This document shows, piece by piece, positions 52,766 through 64,000 of a DNA stretch of 64,000 bases. The translations under genes and the position numbers were made by a program. The stretch's first letter is position 1. Every line of letters begins with the position of its first letter. Source of the DNA: Dasyornis broadbenti (lineage: Eukaryota > Chordata > Aves > Passeriformes > Dasyornithidae); assembly GCA_013397935.1 (NCBI GenBank), contig VZRN01006763.1, positions 768,063 through 832,062 on the forward strand. The letters run 5' to 3'. The notes beneath the pieces are model-generated. The model had not been told where the DNA came from and made no database searches. It saw only the letters and a list, made by a program, of their open reading frames with translations.

Positions 52766-54860
52766 CTTAGTAGGTTCTGAAGTCTGCCTTTGAAAACCAT
52801 CTGTGCTATTTATAAGACATAATCAGGACTAGACTTTGAGCTGTGAAACTCTTGTCAGGGAAGAGCTTTAACGTGCAGGACAAGTTTTTGTTCATACAAT
52901 TATGGCGTATCTTGGATGGGGAGGACTGAATACCCTACAGGTTTGCTCACAAGCATGAAATCAAGATTCAGTTTTCCTTAACAGAAGCACTTGCCATAGA
53001 AAACTCATCGGGAGCTGGGTAAGCCACATCTACAACAGAATACCAGCCCTAACCTCAAGTGTTGTTAATGCTACAGTTTCTAAGCCTAGCAGGAAAGAAA
53101 ATTATTCTGTCAATGCAGTCAGCTCTAACATTCTCTTAAAAATTTGTTTTGATGTGGAAGGTACTGCAGGATATCCTTAAACTATACTACTGTGCAACTT
53201 AGAAGTCGTGTTCTGAAAGATGGCCTGGAGCCACTAGAGGTTTCTCAGCTGTGAGGTTTGTGCTATAGCTCTAAGACATATCAATTGTGATATTTAAGAA
53301 AAAGCTAATAGAAAAGGACAGGTTTTTTTCATGTTAGACCTTTTCTGCAATAAACTGGGCAATAATACAAAGCCAATGCGTCATCACTCATCAGCTTCAG
53401 TCTTTTCCATAAATCATTCGCACACATCATGTCATGTGCTAGGGGTGCCCTGGCTCAGATATGCATTACATTATATGAAAAATTAATCACCTTTTTTTAC
53501 AAAAAACATTGCATATAATGCTGAGTTTCTTTCCATTGCAGCACCTAGACTATTTTTATCACATCATTATTCATGACAAATGTGAAATAAACAATTACTA
53601 TTGTTCCCTGTTTCGCAGACCTGGTGTGTTGTGCCTGTGATTTCAGCCCAGATGATTTGAACCAGAGATAAGTATTGGGAAGGCCATGATGTTCAAAGCT
53701 ACATTTGCTAAAGTGTAGGATGCAAACAAAGATATAATTCTGTTGAGTCAGGGGATTGTAAGATGACCTCAAGTGGAGACTTCTGTACAAAACTCATTAG
53801 GCCTTATATATTATGTCTTACCTGCTCACCTACACACTTAATTTTCCCTTTTTTGGAGCATTTTGCTCCTTTTGGGAGCATTTTGCACTGCTGAGGTCTG
53901 CTGTGCAAAGGGACTGTATTGCAAATAGTCTGTACATACTATTACTACTACCAAAAAAGGTGGAAGTGGGATGAAAGTCCAGGTGAGTAAGAGGGCAAAG
54001 GGATTTATCATATAAACACAGCAGTCCTATTTCTGACATCGTGCATACCAGGACAAAACTGAGGCAACTTCATTGCCTTAGAGGAGTTATTCTAGATTTG
54101 CATTTTAAATGAGTATATAGATAAGTGGGCCTGGTAAATCAGTCTGACTCATTCTAATCCATATTGGCTTTTAATCATGTGTTGAAGCCCACCAGTACAT
54201 ACCAACTCACTGGTCAGCTTTTTTAAAAAAATCCTCAAACTATCGAAAGAAAGAGCATTAAGATTTTAAAAAACTCAGATTTCCAAATATAGATGCTGCT
54301 ATTTATTTTTAGAATATAAAGAAACTCTAGTTCACACTTCTGTACAAAGAAGGTCTTAAAAATTAAGCTGCTTTTAAATAAATTGCATGAATAAATTACA
54401 CATAAATATCAGCAGATATTTTCACTACAGTGTCCCAAAGCATAGCTTCAGATGGTTTAATAGTTCAGCTGTATTTATCATCTACTACTTTGTTGAGCAA
54501 GTCTGCATTTTAAGCCCCAGTGATCAGGGGTATCGTCATAAGAAAACAGTTTATGTCTCTCTCTTCTTACTATCGTAAGATGAACTGTGGATAGCTAATA
54601 GCTAAACAGCTATAATATTTAGCTAAAATATTACACAGTATATTTTGCCATCAGCATTTATGCTTTCCAGGGTCACCCTTATCATTCTAAAGAGATATCA
54701 CAATGGAAGATGCAGCACTATATCAACAGGAGAGGATGCAAATCTCAGTTATCAATGGATCACATTAGTTGTTTGGAGATCAATGGCAGCTCCAGCAATT
54801 CAGAAGCTTCACAAGTATATCCATAAGGTCAAAATACAATTTAGGACTTGTTTTCTCGCA
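52766..54860. other. AT-rich unique region, nothing recognised
   Basis: About 2.1 kb with only short open frames. A 12-base word GGAGCATTTTGC occurs twice within 20 bp near 53856 and 53876. Confidence 0.5.
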
Positions 54861-54866
54861 GTGGTG
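54861..54866. repeat. Target-site duplication, left copy (GTGGTG)
   Basis: Six bases before the LTR start at 54867, identical to 55457-55462. Confidence 0.85.
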
Positions 54867-55456
54867 TGTGGGAGGTCCAACCCTGGTTGCTGCTGCCTCA
54901 CCCTCCAGCTCCACCTCCGCTGTAGGAGGCTCCTCATTAGGGGAGGACTCGAGGGATGGAACCAGGGTCTAAGATCCACCCCTTGTTCCAGAGGAGGGGC
55001 GTGTCCAGGGCCTTGGGCTGACCCCTTCTTCCTGAGGGTTCTGTTATGTTCGAAGTTTTATTGGTTCTGAGCTGTTGTTCCCCCCCTCAAATGTTTTTAT
55101 TGGACCCCTGACCACTGTACCTTCCCCTTGCCCTTTACCCCATTGGCTGTTATCCCCCCTTAAAACCAGCTGCACGGGGACCTTTCCCCGGGTGTTCTCC
55201 CCGGTGTTGTCCCTCCCGGATCTCCTCGCTCTTCCCCCAAGAAAGGAGAGTTCGGGGGAACCCCCTCCCGCAACCCTTTGCCTCTTTCGCCTTATTTCAT
55301 CCGCACCTCGTCGGTCCCTCGCTGTGGGCAGCCCCACCTCTGTGTGGTCCAGCCACGCCAGGCTCCGGAGAGGCACGGAGAAGCCGTCGAGCCGCTGAGC
55401 ATTCAGGGGCTGACGCCTCGGTCGAGGGTGGCCAGGAAAGCCAGGCGTAGACAACA
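54867..55456 (+). mobile_element. CpG-rich solo LTR, class II (ERVK-like), probably sense
   Basis: A 590-bp element beginning TGTGGGAGG and ending GTAGACAACA, flanked by perfect 6-bp repeats GTGGTG. Its right half is GC- and CpG-rich in an otherwise AT-rich region. Plus orientation is inferred from three ATTGG (inverse CCAAT) boxes at 55060, 55099 and 55142 upstream of a TTAAAA TATA-like box at 55160-55165. I see no AATAAA on the plus strand after that box, while a minus-strand AATAAA overlaps an ATTGG box, so the orientation is not certain. No internal retroviral region adjoins it. The open frames of 60-141 codons in 54645-55488 on both strands are LTR translations. Confidence 0.85.
55060..55165 (+). 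promoter_or_regulatory. Candidate LTR promoter: three ATTGG boxes and TTAAAA
   Basis: ATTGG occurs at 55060-55064, 55099-55103 and 55142-55146, spaced about 40 bp, followed by TTAAAA at 55160-55165. Inverse CCAAT boxes ahead of a TATA-like element are typical of retroviral U3 promoters and bind NF-Y in known cases. Activity here is inference. Confidence 0.45.
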
Positions 55457-55462
55457 GTGGTG
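55457..55462. repeat. Target-site duplication, right copy (GTGGTG)
   Basis: Exact match to 54861-54866 across the LTR. Confidence 0.85.
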
Positions 55463-58400
55463 CTAGTGGAAAATGCCATTTCTACCACTCTGATTTACTT
55501 CTTCACTGGGCATGTCTTAATGCAGAAAATTTGTTGCTGTTGTTGCTGAAGCTTCTGCTAAAGCTTCCCTTTAAAAATGCACTTAATCCGAAAGCTGCAG
55601 TATTTCATCTGCTTTCAGCCTTTAATAGACTGGAGGAATTCATTAAGTCATCTGAAAGCAATTTTCAATTATGAAAATACAATTTAAATAAGGGGAAGAG
55701 GAGTCTTTGAAGATGACAAAAGTGGGAAGTGATTGACACACTCTGTTGTCAGCTGGAATGAATTTCACACTTGGGGAAAAATACCTTCTCTAGGGTCGCT
55801 AGGGAAAGATCATCCATCAGCAGGGGGAGAACTGCAGGGAACCAGGAAAGGAGAGAGAAAGTAAATCCCTTCTTAACCAAAATATTCGGCAGGCTGAACA
55901 CCCTTCAACTCAACAAAATGAAGCATCATTAGTATAAGTACTGAACCTCATATTGTGGGCACTCCAGGCAAAAACTAAGGAATTACAGGAATATAAGTAT
56001 CTGTCCAAATCTGGGTCTTATTCAGGCACAATGCCATTTGGCTTCACAAGCAGCTTTGTCTCAGCAAGCACTGCAAGGTGTCCCCAAAGATTGTTATAGC
56101 TGCTGAATAACACAACAAAAACACAAGTTGTGTTAATGCTTAAACATGCAGAGTCTCAGGCTAAGCTTTGCAGTCAGGTGTGGGTCTGAGCACCAGCTGT
56201 TCTTTCCCCACAGTCAGGGGTCCCAGTGGTGTCGGTTCTTCCTATGTCCCAGTCAAGATAAAAACACGATTAGACTCCCCGATATGCCATGCTTACTTTG
56301 TACCGATGCCAAACTGCTGTTGGGCTACTACTAAATGGGAGATATCAGTTATGAAAATACTTAAGAGAAGCTGTGATGATACATCTGTGCTACATCAAAC
56401 GACGGGCTAGTTTCTAGTAAAAAACAGCACAGGTCTGAAATCTCAAAAAAAGAAAAAAAAAGCCCTGAAGACAGTTTGCAGAGGCAGTGACTGACAATAA
56501 CAGGTTCAAAAAGCGGGATTTCATTCCAAGTAAATACTGTGGAGTGGTGCATAGGAAAAATGACTGATAACTAGAGCAAGCAGATAACACACATGGGTAG
56601 AGGGGGAACATTCTCCTGATAGCACTTCTAACAAATCATTCCCTCCTCGGTGTTGCCTCTTTCAAGCAGAGGCTGTTGTAAGTGGCAAACCTGCTCACAT
56701 GTGTGTTCGTGCACCAAGGCAGGATAATAATTTTGAAGAATCCTTTCAGTGATTTTTATTACCTTAAGGTAGTGAAACCAGAACTGTTAAAACCACAATT
56801 GTACTGATTATAGCCATCATTTAAGAGCACTGAGACATGCACAAGTGCTTGGGAGACTCAGATACTGGGAAGAACTAATACATTAAAAGCCATGTACCTT
56901 TGAAGGTCTATAAATGCAACAGAGAGAACTTATTCCTGGTGTTAATAATGGGATATCAAAATAGTTGGAGCAATCCCTCTTCCCTCTGCTGTCTCTTCTC
57001 AAAAGAGCCCAGGCCACATCTCTGGTGCCTGGTGCTTGGCTTTATACGTGTTGTGTGACTATGCTTGTTTTCATCATAGGCTGGGAATGTAGGCTGGTTC
57101 TTTTTTGTTTGGCTCAGTTTTTCTATTTATTTACCTCAGTCAAGATGAATCAAATTTGTGCTTAAACCCTATGATATGAAGTTGCCCCAGCAGCGAAGGA
57201 TTTAGCCTTCTCTTGAGGGAAACTATTACAAGAACTGGGTTTTTCTCTGGTCCCCGCAGCTCCTCTTTGGGCCACAGGCAATTCTGCAATTGCTCAAGTT
57301 TCTTTTGAAGACTGCTTTTTTTGTATCTGCCCAGATACTGAGAATGCTTCCTACCAAACCACTTCCCGGAGTTTCTTCATGTGAATACATGCTGCATGCA
57401 GAAGGGCCTGAAACAGGGATTTGTGAAGCCACACACTTTGCTAGAAAAATGCTGAAGAGTGGGTCCACCAGAAGTGAGTTACAGCCTGTCCTGCTTTGCT
57501 GCCCACTGCTGTGGTCTCCTACCAACCAAAAGATCCCTGGTTTTGCTGGGAAGATCTCTCATTGTCCCAGTGAGGAAAGAACGGACCATGGACTACAACA
57601 GGAAGCTCTTGGCTCCCATGAAATCGGTGACATTTAGGTTGTCAAATAACTTTAAAAAATCTCAGCTAAATTGTCCTTAACAAGAGAATTTGGATATTTT
57701 TGAAGAACTGCCATGAGGAGCTTAAAATCCCATTTCAGTTTCTGTAGCAGTTAGGGAGTGATTTATATAAGAAATATCACTGCTGTAGGGAGCATTTTTA
57801 AGTAAAGAGGCTGCCTATTATAATAGACTTTTGCAAAGATGAACTTCAAATATAAATCCTTATAATAGAGGGGATACGTATTTATATAAATTCTTTCTCA
57901 GATGTCTAGGTGGTTAATAAATCTAACTCTGTGGTATTAACATCAGAGGGTATTGATCCTTCTACTTTCGAGGCTATATATTTGCATTGATTTTCCTTTT
58001 TGCCCTTTTTGTTTGTGCGCTTGTGACTCTGGCTAGGTGGGTCTGTTTGACCATCATTTAACAGTTTTCAAATAAAAATTTGAATCCAGAGTCTATCCAA
58101 GACACACAATGTGTTCATTTTAGAGTATTAATTAGATCCTGTGAATCAGTTTTTCCTGTAGTGAAGAGGCTTACCTGGCATAAATTTATTAGTAAATTGT
58201 ATTTGTTTCTTACTTCTCTGTTACACATAACTGCGAAAAATTGTGGTATAAGCATCTAGTCTACTAAAAGGTAGGAAATTTATAACCTAATCAGTACACC
58301 ATACCCTTCAGTCCTTCTTTTTAATGTAGATAAACGTGCTACATGATGATAAGTCTTTTTGGGAAATAATTGATCAATTAGACCTTTGGTTGTTTTCCTT

Positions 58401-61400
58401 CCTGATTGAAACATGTTTATATGTATGATATAGGCTCTGGAAATGATTATCACAGCAGTGAAAGTTATGCCACTTATGCAGATGATGTACTGCTCCAATC
58501 CTAAGCATTGCCATTGTGTCATGTAGCTCCAGGCTCTTATAAATGACTTTGAAATGATAAAATCACTGTTCTGGTGTATTACAGGAACTAAAATGAGACC
58601 CCAGTGGTTTCCATGCAAATCATCTCTTGTGAGAGATTTGTCAGTGTCAAAGTTAAAGTCTGTTGAATTCAATGTCCTCCAAATGAAAGTTTCATTAAAT
58701 GCTTTTTATTACACATAATGGCCTATTTTGCAAGTGTCTAATCTAAAGATATAAGGAGCACTAAGGTATAAGAAAATATTTCTGGTCATAAACAGCCTGC
58801 TGATAACCACATTTTCTAATATATTCATTTATAAGGAAATCTAGAATAAAAGTTCTTGCCACACAATGGATTGCATTTCTAATAGTCTGTCATTTTTACA
58901 AGCAGAAACCTGCCATTGCCTCAAGAGAGATTCTTTTCACCGTGTACAAGCAAAAAGGATTTAGACGATTCAACAGACAGACAAGGACAAAAATTTACAT
59001 TGGTTGTGTTAAGAAGTGTGGTTAAGAGTGCTCCAGGATAGGAAAGTGAGATTTATAGAATGAGATTACAGTCGTTTCCCCCCATCCCCACTGGCAATCA
59101 GATGTACCCTATTCTGAAGTATATTTAACATCAACCTGTACAAAGTAGCTAATTTATGTTGGGTTCATGCCGGTGGATTACACTTAACTACAGGTAACAT
59201 GAACTGTGGCTGACATTTATGGTGTATAGTTAAGGAACACAGTGAAGAATTACCTTGTGTTGCTAAGAGGTTGTGTGTTGTCTCGCTCAACCTTCCCTCT
59301 CACATCAATGAATACAAGCATTGTTTCTCTATGCTATTTCCCTTTAGAGCATGATTAACTTCCACAGGATAAGATGTTACTTGAAATCTTCTAACTATAT
59401 GTCACCTTCAGAGAGCCCTTTTGCCTAGAAGGCATTACATGTCCACATAAATTTTCATCTCGTCTCAAAGATTTTCCAGGCTTTTTAAGGGCTCTTTCAC
59501 CCTGTTAGCTGTCACCTAGATTCAGTATACCTTAATTGTCACCTTATATGATGTTTCTCATCTTTTTTCTCTTCCACATCTTTCAGTTCATGGAAGCCCT
59601 CAGCACATCCCTTTCCTTGTTTCGTAGAGTCCACTCTGAGTGGCTGATTGCAAGAAGGTGCATTGCAAGTGCCTTTCAGGATGATCTTTGGTTGTTCTGA
59701 TCTGCAGGATTACCTTCCCATCTGGTATTGTTTCATTTGTTTGGTTTAGAGGGAGTTATATGTGGCATCTCTTAGATGATCCCCCAGCTCTCTTATGGGA
59801 CCAATTGACTCAATAGGAGAAAATTCCCTGAGAGAGGGAATGTAGAAAAGACGATCAAAAAGAATACATCAACAAAAATTTTAAAACCACTGCTAGGAGT
59901 CTCACATGGTATTGATATTGGCTGGATATCTTTTGGACTGATATGCAAAATTAACTTCTTGGATTCAGTAAAGGAGAACAGATTGAAATGATGTGTCCTT
60001 TGCTATCCTGAAGGCCAAACAGATGATCTAATGATTCAGTCAGGTCTTAAAAATATATATATGAGGCAATATTTTACTTGATAAAACATTCTGTAGTCTC
60101 CAGATGATGTTTTACATATACAGATACACATATATTTATACATATATAATCATGTATCTATAATACCACCAATTTTATTTGCATTTTATATATTATATAC
60201 CCCAAGTTTCACCTCAAAGAACAAGCTGAAAATAATATATCTACCCACCCGTTCTTCTGGTTGCTGTAGCTTATATTGCAGCTCTTCACTTGTGTCCACA
60301 TCAGTAATTGAGATGATAAAAAATATCTCAGTTCCGCGAGACACAGAGGTCTCATTAGGCAAGGCACCATTTATATGTGTGGTGACATCCATTTATTTTA
60401 ACAGCTTTACCTATTGCTTGCTGAAATGAAGTAAATTACTTTAAAAAAAGAACCCAAACCCCAAACCAACAGACTAGTAGCAATTGTTCTTTAAAAAATC
60501 CTGCCTCAGCCAGCAAGAAACACAACAGAAATCAACTATATAATTTATCCTCTGGTCCCAACAAAGTTCAAAACCAAGCACCTCTCTCTGGTTTCCAAGA
60601 GTGTACACTGCAGCCATTCCCTTGTTCAATAAATTCAAGAGGAGTACTAACATAAAACTTTACTGTCATCACAATTAATGACCCTTCTTATTGCACCGTC
60701 TCATTCAATCAATTATATTATTATAGTAATGTGAGCATTATCTTTTATGAGTGGTATTTATTAAATACAAATTAAAGTGGCACAGTAAATCTTACCTGCT
60801 CACCTTTCCTATGCTTGCTTTTACATTGATGTGTGAAAATGTTGAAAGCTGTTTTGTATCAGCATTTTGTCTTTTGAAACTCTAATGAGAAAATAACTTC
60901 CTTGAAGCCATATTTTTAAGAGGAAACACATGCAAAAAACCAGATTGTTGTAGAGAAATCAGAGACTACAGACAAACCCACCTGGCAGGCAGAAGGAAGC
61001 TGGCTGAACAAACATATTGTATCATATGAGTTTGCAGAGCAGTTACCATGCACTGAGTTCTTTTTGGAATCTCTACATATACACAGTGTCATCCTGCCAC
61101 TGGCTGCTACACAGCTGAGCCTAAGCCCATTATCCCTTCTAAATTCCATCTTCTAATTAACCCTTTGTGTCCTTATACCTACCAACAACATAACACTAGG
61201 TCTCCCTGACTCATAGTCTGGGTGTAGTGTGTACCGTTTGCACACCTTTCCTTAAGTCAACACATGAGGACAGCAATATTTCAAACGGAACATTTTTATT
61301 CAACTTGGCATTACATACTGTCCAGCTCTTAAAATATAACTGCAAAAATGGTGCTATGGGATTCCACATTTATCATCTCTTGATGGCTTCTATACCTAAT

Positions 61401-61968
61401 GAGATCAGATGGTTGTCATAAATGCCAATTCTGCAAACTCCACCTGGGAACCAAAAGTCAAACACCTTTTTTCTGGCTCATACGTTATGACCTAAGCCAC
61501 GGATTACTACAGAGTTTTCTTAGCAATTCCCTCAAAGGCAAGAACAAAGAACCTGAAGGGGTGACCACAACTGCTGAGCCTGTTCACTGCTGTGGACTGG
61601 ATGGGGTATCATACAATGCTTTCCATAAATGGGTTTTCCAGAATCCCACTGCTATGATCAGGAGAAGTATTGCAGAAAGAATTCCAGCCAAAATGTATTT
61701 ATGATCAGGTTAAAACAATTTGTTCTTGTGTTAATCTTGTCTTCTGTTTCATATAAGCATTTCATTTTCCAGGTGTTGAGCAGAGCATGACTTGCCTGTA
61801 TCATAGGCCAAGATCCAAATCAAGGTTTTGGCTCTCTGACCCTTCTTACCAATGCTTGTTGGGTCCAATTAGCACACAGTCAAGCACAGGCCCAGTTGGG
61901 AGGCAACAGCTAACAGCTGAGAAACAATAAGGAACAGATTTTTAAATTACCGCATGGAAGTCATTTAC
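55463..61968. other. AT-rich unique region, nothing firmly recognised
   Basis: About 6.5 kb without a recognised repeat. Minus-strand open frames at 58280-58672 (130 codons) and 60186-60392 (68 codons) were examined as possible exons. Neither has a convincing acceptor in frame or a family match. An AT-rich patch lies at 60108-60165. Confidence 0.45.
60108..60165. repeat. AT-rich low-complexity patch (ACATATA-type words)
   Basis: Repeated CATATA, ACATAT and TATTTATA words without a clean unit. Confidence 0.6.
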
Positions 61969-62052
61969 CTCCTCCCTGCTGAGATCAGCATCTGATTCAA
62001 GGAGCACTGCTCTCTTACTGTTAGGGCCTAAATTAACTCTTGTGTCTTTGTC
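61969..62052 (-). other. Possible short coding exon, unrecognised
   Basis: On the minus strand a pyrimidine-rich tract and CAG acceptor (TTATTCTTTGTTTCAG ending at 62053) precede 84 open bases (28 codons) ending at GAG followed by GTAAAT. The predicted peptide begins DKDTRVNLGPNSKRAVLLES and is polar and acidic. A second donor (GTAATT) 18 bases further would give 34 codons in the same phase. I do not recognise the protein and found no clear partner exon in the window. Such acceptor-open-donor combinations also arise by chance in a stretch this long. Confidence 0.15.
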
Positions 62053-62280
62053 CTGAAACAAAGAATAAATGCTCATGTTAGCAGCATTAGCCAGAAGGAA
62101 GCAAAGCACAGCTCCACCCGTCATACAGAATTCCATTGTAACAGCATTGATAGTAAGCAAACGAGGAGTAAGAACATAGCCATATATGGAGTGAAACAAC
62201 AACAAAAATGTCATCCCAGAAGAAAGGATCTGCAGTGCTCATATTGTCATGTGCAGCATTCAGTCCTTACCTTTCTTGTC

Positions 62281-62855
62281 CCTGTGAATGTGGTTGAGCA
62301 TAGGGAACTACCATCCAGTCAGACTCACCTCAATCCCTGGAAAGCTGATGGAGCGCCATCGCTATCCACATCTGAGTGATGAGTCCAGTTCTGGGCTCCT
62401 CAGCAAAGAGAGACATGGAGTTCCTGGAGCAGGTCCAGCAGAAAGCATCAAAGATCATTAAGGCACTCGAGCATCTCCCTTACAAGGAAAGGTTGAGGGA
62501 GCTGGGCCTCAAGGAAGGATGACTGAGGGAGGACCTCATCAATGTCTATGAGTATCTGAAGGGAGGGTGCCGAAAGGATGGAGCCAAGCAATAGGATAAG
62601 AGACAATGAGCAGAGACTGATGCACAAGAATCTCCATCTGAATATCAGGAAGAACTTTACTGTTCAGTGACCGAGTACTGGAATAGATTGCCCAGAGAGG
62701 CTGTGGAGTCTCCCTCACTGTAGATACTCAAGAACCATCTGGATGCAATCCTTTGCCATGTGCTCAAGGATGATCCTTCATGTGAAGGGAGGCTGGACAA
62801 GATGAACCACTATGGTCCCTTCCAACCTGACTCATTCTGTGACTGTTCTATTATA
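62281..62855 (+). mobile_element. Internally deleted CR1 LINE, sense
   Basis: 62300-62350 matches the CR1 reverse transcriptase segment around NYRPVSLTSVPGKVMEQ (here it reads YHPVRLTSIPGKLMER). By about 62375 the sequence jumps to the C-terminal ORF2 region (FLEQVQQKASKIIKALEH), continues through GGTTGAGGGAGCTGGGCCTC and GATTGCCCAGAGAGGCTGTG, and ends with CCTTCCAACCTGACTCATTC and a CTGTGACTGTTC tail. The intervening reverse transcriptase catalytic region is missing, so this copy is 5'-truncated and carries an internal deletion of roughly 1 kb. The size is an estimate from family structure. Confidence 0.85.
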
Positions 62856-63384
62856 ACATGTTAGTCTTACTAGAGCATTCCACAATAACAGAGCTGTGTT
62901 TGAAATTAGGAGGATATTTTCCTCTGTATAATACACTTGTGGATCACTTTCATCCTGGAATTAGATAATATACCTAGGTTTTCCTATTTCCTCCTGATAA
63001 AAATGAACTTCTGGAAAAATGTTATTTTCCTAGACCCCAAGTTCCTTGTGCCCTGCCTCATTTACTCTAATCTACAGGTCTTCTTCCTCTTTATGTCCTG
63101 CATCTTGGTTATTCTTTTGGGGTATAAAAGCATAACCCTTTGTGGACTTGATCTAACCACAGTCTAACCCAACAATGGGAGCTAAATGTCTTGAAAATGT
63201 CTTGGGGTTCTGCTCATGGGTGAGAGTCTCTCCTTTCCTCATTTAGTATATGAAACCTGCAGCTATTTGGTTATATAGCTTTGGATCAGATATGGCTTAC
63301 ACCCCATCAGCCTGGACTGAGAACAGAGCAACCTGTCCTTTTGCTGTAAAAAGCTGATGCAGACAAACTCTATGATTATTAGGT
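62856..63384. other. Spacer between two CR1-class elements
   Basis: A plus-strand open frame at 62937-63167 (76 codons) is hydrophobic but unrecognised. No repeat signature seen. Confidence 0.4.
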
Positions 63385-63760
63385 TTGTTGCATCAGCAAA
63401 TTTCACCTGTGCAATTGATCCCAAAAGTATTGTCTGTGGGAGTCCACAGGTAGCCTTTCTGCAGGCTGGTAATTCCCTCTTGAAACAACCGATTTGCTTC
63501 TCTTCTTTATTCTAGCTATTCCCCACCTTTTAGTTCTTGTACTGATACCCATTTTATCTAGCCTAACTAATAATGTCCCATGGGGGACTATATTAAATGA
63601 TTTACTGAATTCCAGGTAGATTAGATCTTTTGTTTATGAGATCAGTTAGCTTATCACAGAGAGCTATCATACTAGTCTGGCACAGACAATGTTTACTAAA
63701 CTGTCCCATTTTCCTTATTTACCACTTCTCTCCATTTAACTGCTTTTTGCTTTCTGGTAC
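63385..63760 (-). mobile_element. Ancient CR1/L3-class LINE fragment, antisense
   Basis: Plus-strand words TGCATCAGCAAATTTCACC, GGGAGTCCAC, TTAAATGATTTACTGAATTC and CCAGGTAGATTAGATC, then GATCAGTTAGCTTATCACA and CTAGTCTGGCACAGACAATG, occur in order. This is the reverse complement of the ORF2 segment after the reverse transcriptase core in old amniote CR1/L3-type elements. It differs clearly from the young avian CR1 copies elsewhere in the window. No open frame survives. The ends are approximate. Confidence 0.7.
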
Positions 63761-64000
63761 TTAAGAGCCTTGCAGCCCTTAGCTCAGCAGTTCAGCGTTC
63801 ATCCCCACACTGTGTGAGCTATACCTGCTTTGTTCTAGTCATAAAAATGTTCCTCAGACTTCACAGGTCTTGTTAAAACTCCCTGCTGCTAGACTTGTAA
63901 TGCTGGGCCAGATGCAGGTTATCCGGTCCTCCAAGATTGTGATAGCATTGCATTTTTCAAGTGTTTCTTCTACATAGTTATTTATTATTTCCATAGCATC
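63761..64000. other. Window edge, nothing recognised
   Basis: No clear feature. The ancient LINE fragment to the left may extend a little further than annotated. Confidence 0.4.

Noticed and set aside
58280..58672. 130-codon minus-strand open frame with hydrophobic stretches, considered as an exon or membrane protein fragment
   Set aside because: No family recognised. The hydrophobic runs are what AT-rich codons produce, and no acceptor and donor pair delimits it convincingly.
60186..60392. Possible exon with a good donor (CGG followed by GTGGGT) on the minus strand
   Set aside because: The only strong acceptor upstream (TTCATTTCAG near 60415) leads into stop codons in all three frames before reaching the donor.

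Overview
The window looks like intergenic or deep-intronic DNA from a bird, probably not a chicken relative. The evidence is the repeats. CR1 LINE 3' ends with the avian ATTCTATGATTCT-type tail occur on both strands. There are several avian-type endogenous retrovirus LTRs, including the common neoavian ERVL-like LTR family whose sense strand begins TGTCCTGG. Mammal-type SINEs and L1 are absent. I found no convincing protein-coding gene, rRNA or tRNA, and nothing prokaryotic such as an operon or CRISPR array. Most open reading frames are short, lack family resemblance, or lie inside repeats.

Layout. 1-14.2 kb is AT-rich unique sequence with a roughly 280-bp T-rich tract at 2.1-2.36 kb and two short CR1 fragments (3.6 and 4.5 kb). 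14.2-16.8 kb is a retroelement cluster: an antisense CR1, an old antisense ERVL-like LTR, and a well-preserved antisense ERVK-like solo LTR with a perfect 6-bp target duplication. 16.8-31.8 kb is unique apart from two CR1 3' scraps near 23 kb. 31.8-38 kb holds an antisense CR1, a short sense CR1, a MIR-like SINE relic, a degraded ERVL-type LTR and a compound pentanucleotide microsatellite. 38-51 kb is mostly unique, with a second MIR-like relic (45.0 kb) and a sense solo LTR with a 5-bp target duplication (46.7-47.5 kb). 51.1-52.8 kb has two sense CR1 copies, the second keeping a broken ORF2 C-terminus. 54.87-55.46 kb is a CpG-rich solo LTR with a perfect 6-bp duplication. The right end carries an internally deleted CR1 (62.3 kb) and an ancient CR1/L3-class fragment (63.4 kb).

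No genes work together here. What the sequence records is layered insertion: very old MIR-like and CR1/L3 relics, then CR1 and ERVL copies of intermediate decay, then three solo LTRs with intact ends and perfect target duplications. One possible short coding exon on the minus strand (about 61.97-62.05 kb) has reasonable splice signals but no protein family I recognise. I saw no evidence of an undescribed biological system. The best leads are the solo LTRs as possible regulatory insertions, the compound microsatellite and the poly(T) tract.
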